Shown here in pieces: positions 60,079 to 64,000 of a stretch of DNA of 64,000 nucleotides (the stretch's first letter is position 1; each line of letters opens with the position of its first letter). Below the pieces are notes generated by a model, which saw only the letters and a program-made list of their open reading frames with translations, did not search any database and was not told the DNA's origin. The position numbers were made by a program, and so were the translations under genes. This DNA is from CANMIH01 sp049116335 (GTDB taxonomy: Bacteria; Pseudomonadota; Alphaproteobacteria; Rhodobacterales; Rhodobacteraceae): positions 62,001-126,000 of the forward strand of contig JAGDYZ010000005.1 of assembly GCA_049116335.1 (NCBI GenBank), in the 5' to 3' direction.

Positions 60079-61015
60079 GCTCGGATCCCGAAGCGGAAAC
60101 TGCAGTCGCTGTCGGGACTACGCGGCGTGCCTCAGGCAATCTGACGCGCAACCGTTTGACACGGCGCGGGTCGGCGTCGACAACTTCCAGCTCAATACCT
60201 GCCGGGTGGGCAACCATCTCACCCCGGGCAGGCACACGCCCCGCCAGCATGAAGATCAATCCACCCAAGGTGTCGATCTCTTCTCCGTCGATGTCCTCAT
60301 GATCTGTGAGAGTTTGGCCAAGCTCTTGTTCGAATTCATCGAGCGGCGTTTTTGCCAAGGCAAGATAACACCCTGCCCGCTCACGCACCCAGAACTTGTC
60401 TTCTTCTGCATCATGCTCGTCTTCGATCTCACCAATGACCTGTTCAATGAGATCCTCGATGGTCACAAGGCCATCCACGCCACCATATTCATCGATCACC
60501 AATGCCATATGCCGACGCTCGGTCTGCATTTTGGTCAGGAGAACACCAATGGTCATCGACGGCGGCACAAACAGCAAAGGCCGCAACATGCTTTTAAGAT
60601 CGAACTCTGGCCCATCGCCGTTGAACCCATGGCTCAATGCGAAATCTTTGAGGTGGGCCAGCCCCATCGGGGTATCCAACGTCCCATCGTAGACCGGCAA
60701 TCTGGTCAGGCCGCTCTCGCGGAAGACATCCAGAAGTTCCTCTTTGCTCACGGACATCGATACGGCTGTGATATCCGCCTTGGGCACCGCCACATCCTCT
60801 ACACGCATGCGGCGCAGATTGATCATACCGTGAGTTTGCGGCGCCGGCTGATGGGTCAGCGCCCCAGCTTCAACGCTTGGCAAAATGTCTGGCGCTCTAC
60901 GGCCAAACAGCCGCCGCAAAAAGCTAGGCCTCTGACCCAGTGTGTCGTCATTTGAATTTTGCTTCGTCATGCGCGCGCTCTGCGCTGCATTAGACGAGCC
61001 GTCGTTTTCGCCCAT
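60071..61015 (-). CDS. corC: CorC/HlyC-type CBS-domain protein
   Basis: From MGENDGSS the protein has 314 residues. It has no membrane segment, so it is the CorC type lacking the DUF21 domain. Two CBS domains (about 75-200, with LVIDEYGGVDGLVTIEDLIE) are followed by a CorC_HlyC C-terminal domain (about 210-295). In enterobacteria CorC affects Mg2+ and Co2+ handling; the biochemistry is unsettled. It is part of the conserved phoH-ybeY-corC-lnt order, lying 13 nt after ybeY and overlapping lnt. Confidence 0.92.
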   Translation of the reverse strand: MGENDGSSNAAQSARMTKQNSNDDTLGQRPSFLRRLFGRRAPDILPSVEAGALTHQPAPQTHGMINLRRMRVEDVAVPKADITAVSMSVSKEELLDVFRESGLTRLPVYDGTLDTPMGLAHLKDFALSHGFNGDGPEFDLKSMLRPLLFVPPSMTIGVLLTKMQTERRHMALVIDEYGGVDGLVTIEDLIEQVIGEIEDEHDAEEDKFWVRERAGCYLALAKTPLDEFEQELGQTLTDHEDIDGEEIDTLGGLIFMLAGRVPARGEMVAHPAGIELEVVDADPRRVKRLRVRLPEARRVVPTATAVSASGSEHV

Positions 61016-61028
61016 CAATCCATACCAT

Positions 61029-61535
61029 TCAGGCGCCAGTTGGCGCGTCGTCTTCCCTATATGGGTCGGGCAGGCCAAGTTTGCCAAGTATTTCGCCCTC
61101 TAACCGTTCCATAAGCGTGGCATCTGCGTCACGGATATGGTCATAGCCGATAAGATGTAACACCCCATGAACAATCAAATGTGTCACATGGGCGGCAAAT
61201 GGCTTGTCCTGCTCGTCTGCTTCTTGCGTGCAGGTTTCAAAAGCGATTGCGATATCACCAAGCTCTTCTTCTTCAGGCAGCAACGGATCGGCCCCATCCG
61301 CTTCGGCAGACAGATCTTCATAAGGCCAGCTCAGCACATTGGTCGGTTTCGCTTTTTCACGAAACTCATCATTGAGCGCCATAATCCTTTGATCATCACA
61401 GCCCATCACCACAATTTCGTGGCCTGACGGGTCGATATTGAGATGAGACAATGCCGCTTGAGCCGCGGTTTCGGTCAGCTCAACAAGGCCCACCGCCTCC
61501 CAGCGTCCGTCTTCAATGATCGTGTCAGTCAGCAT
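61029..61535 (-). CDS. ybeY: Endoribonuclease YbeY
   Basis: The 168-residue metalloenzyme processes 16S rRNA 3' ends and helps ribosome quality control. The zinc triad is complete in HGVLHLIGYDH (about 127-137). The early NVLSWPYE segment (about 69-76) is also conserved. It is the middle gene of the phoH-ybeY-corC-lnt group. Confidence 0.95.
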   Translation of the reverse strand: MLTDTIIEDGRWEAVGLVELTETAAQAALSHLNIDPSGHEIVVMGCDDQRIMALNDEFREKAKPTNVLSWPYEDLSAEADGADPLLPEEEELGDIAIAFETCTQEADEQDKPFAAHVTHLIVHGVLHLIGYDHIRDADATLMERLEGEILGKLGLPDPYREDDAPTGA

Positions 61536-61592
61536 AATCTTCCGGCAAGGTCACCCCTTGCACTCCCAGTCTCTAATCCGATCTTCGAAAGA

Positions 61593-62564
61593 TCAGGATT
61601 GTTGCGCATCGCTCTCATAAGCCTCAATAATTTTGGCGACAAGCGGATGACGCACGACGTCTTTGCTTGTGAAGTAATTGAAAGCGATGCCCGGAATTTG
61701 ATCCAACAACCGTTCCGCATCCGACAGTCCCGACGGCACACCACGCGGCAGGTCGATCTGCGTCCTGTCCCCGGTGATCACCATACGGCTCCCTTCCCCC
61801 AGGCGGGTCAGGAACATCTTCATCTGCATGGTTGTAGCGTTCTGCGCCTCATCCAAAACGACAAAGGCATTTGACAAGGTCCGACCACGCATAAAGGCAA
61901 GCGGCGCAATTTCGACGGTTTTCTCTTCCATCATTTTCGCCAACTGTTTGCCCGGCATGAAATCATTCAGCGCGTCATACAACGGCTGCATGTAGGGGTC
62001 GACTTTTTCCTTCATGTCACCTGGAAGGTAGCCAAGCTTTTCACCGGCTTCGACCGCTGGGCGCGACAGAATAATCTTGTCGACCTGTCCCGTGATCAAC
62101 ATGTTCACACCAACAGCTACCGCGAGATAGGTTTTGCCTGTCCCGGCCGGGCCGATGCCAAACCCAAGTTCGTTGGAGAACAGCGACTGAACATAGGCTT
62201 TTTGGGCTTCTGTGCGCGGCTCGATCAGCTTTTTGCGGGTTTTGATCTCAACCTTGCCGCCACCAAACATCTCAAGCTGAGAATCCGGGCCCGGTTCTTC
62301 AAGGCGGAACTCGCGATCGATGTCGCTTGCCGCCACCTCGCGCCCCTGTTCGAGCCGTTCGTACAGCGACCGAAGAACTTCGGTGGCTTCGGCCTGAGCT
62401 TCAGGCTCGCCGTGAATCGTCAGAAGATTGCCGCGTCGCAAAATCTGAACGCCTGTGCGCACTTCGATATCGGTCAGGTTTCGGTCATATTCGCCGCAAA
62501 GATCAATAAGCAGGCGGTTATCGGGAAATTCCAAAATGGCTTCGGTAACAGTGCCAGTTGTCAC
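61593..62564 (-). CDS. phoH: PhoH-family ATPase (PhoH-like protein)
   Basis: A GTG behind AGGAG gives 323 residues; the longer frame to 62636 lacks a ribosome binding site. An N-terminal KH-like region (about 20-85) is followed by the PhoH domain with Walker A GPAGTGKTYLAVAVG and Walker B FVVLDEAQN. A conserved GDRTQIDLP lies near 255. PhoH-like proteins are RNA-associated ATPases linked to ybeY. It is the first gene of the minus-strand group after the miaB end and two envelope genes. Confidence 0.93.
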   Translation of the reverse strand: MTTGTVTEAILEFPDNRLLIDLCGEYDRNLTDIEVRTGVQILRRGNLLTIHGEPEAQAEATEVLRSLYERLEQGREVAASDIDREFRLEEPGPDSQLEMFGGGKVEIKTRKKLIEPRTEAQKAYVQSLFSNELGFGIGPAGTGKTYLAVAVGVNMLITGQVDKIILSRPAVEAGEKLGYLPGDMKEKVDPYMQPLYDALNDFMPGKQLAKMMEEKTVEIAPLAFMRGRTLSNAFVVLDEAQNATTMQMKMFLTRLGEGSRMVITGDRTQIDLPRGVPSGLSDAERLLDQIPGIAFNYFTSKDVVRHPLVAKIIEAYESDAQQS

Positions 62565-62733
62565 GCATGTCTCCTGCGCTGGGTTGCACACATAGGGTGC
62601 CAAGTCGCGAGGGCAAAGGCAAGGGGCGGTAGCCAAATGTCACGCGATTGATACGCCGAAGCGGCCGTTCCCCAAAAAAGAAACCAGCCACACCTATGGA
62701 GCAGCTGGCAAAATGTTCTTTCTAATTGGGATC

Positions 62734-63057
62734 TTAAAGAGGATCGCCGATAATCGACGTTGATCCACCTTTGAAATCACCTGTGGCGATCGTTGGAGGC
62801 GCGGTGCCCGAGCAGACCGGTTTGCCGTATTTGTCGAGACGCGCCGAAAGATAGCCTTCAACACCATCATCGATGATCCAGTGATCACAGCCATTTGGGT
62901 CAACCCAAATACCTGCACGCATCTGGCTCAGATCGTCGGCGTCAATGCCGCGGTCGATGCCCTTGTTCGGACCATGCGCGCCAAAACCATCAACAACTTC
63001 ACAGCCCGAAACGACCACAGCAGCCGTCAAGGCAAGACCAATTTTGAGTACGTTCAT
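62734..63057 (-). CDS. Lipoprotein with a GIWVDP-type cysteine motif
   Basis: The 107-residue protein has a lipoprotein signal (VVVSGC, lipidated Cys19). The main feature is a 34-residue segment (49-82): GIWVDP-x-GC-x-HW, then DDGVEGY, then G-x-PVC. It is identical at 21 of 34 positions to a segment of the adjacent OmpA-like protein. The two conserved cysteines could form a disulfide in the periplasm. I know no named family for the segment. It follows the OmpA-like gene by 12 nt, so the two are probably one operon. Confidence 0.78.
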   Translation of the reverse strand: MNVLKIGLALTAAVVVSGCEVVDGFGAHGPNKGIDRGIDADDLSQMRAGIWVDPNGCDHWIIDDGVEGYLSARLDKYGKPVCSGTAPPTIATGDFKGGSTSIIGDPL

Positions 63058-63069
63058 ATCTTTGGCCCC

Positions 63070-63669
63070 TTAGCGAATGCAGATGATTTCAACGCGGCGG
63101 TTGCGCGCCATACCGTCTTTGGTTCCGTTGCTGGCAACCGGCTGACGTTCACCATATCCACGGATATCCACGATGCTCGCACCAGTCGACCGCGCAACAC
63201 GCGCAACTGAAACAGCACGGTTGTAGCTCAGCTTCATGTTATACGAATCCGAGGCACGGCTATCGGTGTGACCGGTGATGATATAAGAAATCGCGTTGGC
63301 GCTCTGAAAGAACTCCGACAGACGCTGCTGACCCGCCGGAGAAATCCGATGGCTGTCAGTGGCAAAGAACTGATCGGTGTTCAGAACACCGCAAGTGTTG
63401 CCTCGGTTACAGACCGGAATACCTTTGCGGTTGACGTGAGGGGTCATGTAACCCTCCACACCATCATCCATCACCCAGTGTTCACATCCATCGGGATCCA
63501 CCCAGATACCCGGAATATACTGCTCACCCTGAATCGTGCGGGTATTTTGCGTCGAAAGAAAAGGTGTCTTCTGCTCTGCGTTGCCTGCAACGGCGGGCGC
63601 CGTCATTGACAGTCCCGCCAGCGCAGCCAGCGCCAATGCGCCTACGGCTTTGGTCATGCGTGTCGCCAC
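63070..63669 (-). CDS. OmpA-family protein with the GIWVDP-type motif
   Basis: The 199-residue protein starts at a GTG (an ATG four codons later is possible). A signal peptide ends near APAVAGN. Residues 54-87 carry the segment shared with the neighbouring lipoprotein (GIWVDP-x-GC-x-HW ... G-x-PVC), with two cysteines. The C-terminal half (about 100-199) is an OmpA-like peptidoglycan-binding domain with ITGHTDSRASDSYNMKLSYN and GYGERQPVASNGTKDG; the conserved aspartate and arginine (NRRVEI) that hold diaminopimelate are present. There is no transmembrane barrel. It would act at the cell wall or outer membrane. Confidence 0.88.
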   Translation of the reverse strand: MATRMTKAVGALALAALAGLSMTAPAVAGNAEQKTPFLSTQNTRTIQGEQYIPGIWVDPDGCEHWVMDDGVEGYMTPHVNRKGIPVCNRGNTCGVLNTDQFFATDSHRISPAGQQRLSEFFQSANAISYIITGHTDSRASDSYNMKLSYNRAVSVARVARSTGASIVDIRGYGERQPVASNGTKDGMARNRRVEIICIR

Positions 63670-63896
63670 AGCCTCTGTCCCCTGATTGGTGTTTCCCCCA
63701 CACGTGCAACCAGAAAATGGCAGCGGCTACACGCAAATTTACTATAATCAACACATTAGCAAACAATTCCCCCGTGTGAAGCGAAAACACAGGGGAAATG
63801 TAACAACAGAGGGCTCAGCGCAGCCAATTGGCCACGCATTCAGGGCTGCGACGGATTTCAGCTTAGAAACAATGCGTTGATTGTTTCCAAATTGGA

Positions 63897-64000
63897 TTAA
63901 ATCAACTCGCCCGTCAGGGAATTGGACTGAGACGCGACGATTTTGACCTTTGCGAGATCGCCAACTTCGACATTCTCGACCACCGCGTGAACCGCATGCA
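63897..64000 (-). CDS. miaB: C-terminal end of tRNA-2-methylthio-N6-dimethylallyladenosine synthase MiaB (partial)
   Basis: The visible 34 residues read as a TRAM-domain end (VEVGDLAKVKIVASQSNSL), followed by TGELI and a TAA stop. This fits the C-terminus of MiaB, the radical-SAM enzyme that adds the methylthio group at A37 of tRNAs. The order miaB-phoH-ybeY-corC-lnt supports the name. Most of the gene lies outside the window. The 227-bp gap to the OmpA-like gene contains no gene that I can support and presumably holds its promoter. Confidence 0.75.
   Translation of the reverse strand, partial: HAVHAVVENVEVGDLAKVKIVASQSNSLTGELI

Overview
This window comes from the chromosome of a marine-type alphaproteobacterium of the Roseobacter group (Rhodobacterales). 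The evidence is the gene order miaB-phoH-ybeY-corC-lnt-metK-trmB and aroA-cmk-rpsA-ihfB-lapA-trpF, a SAM/SAH riboswitch ahead of metK (a class known mainly from Rhodobacterales), a complete Na+-translocating NQR operon, FMN-dependent L-lactate dehydrogenase, several GMC/ALDH/enolase-type catabolic genes and moderately high GC. No tRNA, rRNA, IS element, prophage or CRISPR array was seen. Coding density is high and no gene is clearly broken.

Layout. 1-9 kb: two cobalamin riboswitches on the minus strand. One leads out of the left edge into an unidentified gene. The other heads a cobalt uptake operon, cbiK-cbiM-cbiL-cbiQ-cbiO. Between them lie an HpcH/HpaI aldolase, a MocR-type regulator, a YHS-domain protein, a LysR regulator and an HPP membrane protein. 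9-12 kb: a 2H-phosphoesterase-like protein, a second MocR regulator, a DUF983 protein and a lipoprotein with a ClpP-like fold. 12-20 kb: a translationally coupled catabolic operon (GMC oxidoreductase, enolase-superfamily enzyme, aldehyde dehydrogenase) with a divergent LysR gene, then an RpiR regulator divergent from a class III aminotransferase. 20-29 kb: SLAC1/TDT transporter, ychF, MATE exporter, DUF2461 protein, PPK2, trpA, a hybrid histidine kinase coupled to an H-NOX-family gene, and lldD. 29-33 kb: a 742-residue glycosyltransferase with two related domains, a TPR protein and a CBS protein.

33-41 kb: nqrABCDEF with divergent apbE and nqrM, which together supply the subunits, the covalent flavins and an iron-related maturation factor of Na+-NQR. 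41-46 kb: SRAP peptidase, periplasmic 5'-nucleotidase, DUF952 protein, pyrD, an ArsC-like protein and trpF. 46-55 kb: lapA, ihfB, rpsA, cmk, aroA and trmB. Between rpsA and cmk sits a block of four genes: a Zur-box COG0523 GTPase, a GNAT acetyltransferase, a nitroreductase and an HxlR regulator. 55-64 kb: a chemotaxis receptor placed between trmB and metK on the opposite strand, then metK, lnt, corC, ybeY and phoH, then a lipoprotein and an OmpA-like protein that share a short cysteine-containing motif, and the C-terminal end of miaB.

Most notable observations: the H-NOX-family protein has arginine where the heme-ligating histidine should be while keeping the YxSxR heme-propionate motif; the adjacent lipoprotein and OmpA genes share a 34-residue motif; a perfect 14-bp inverted repeat lies inside the glycosyltransferase gene; and palindromes or repeats that could be operators lie beside several local regulators.
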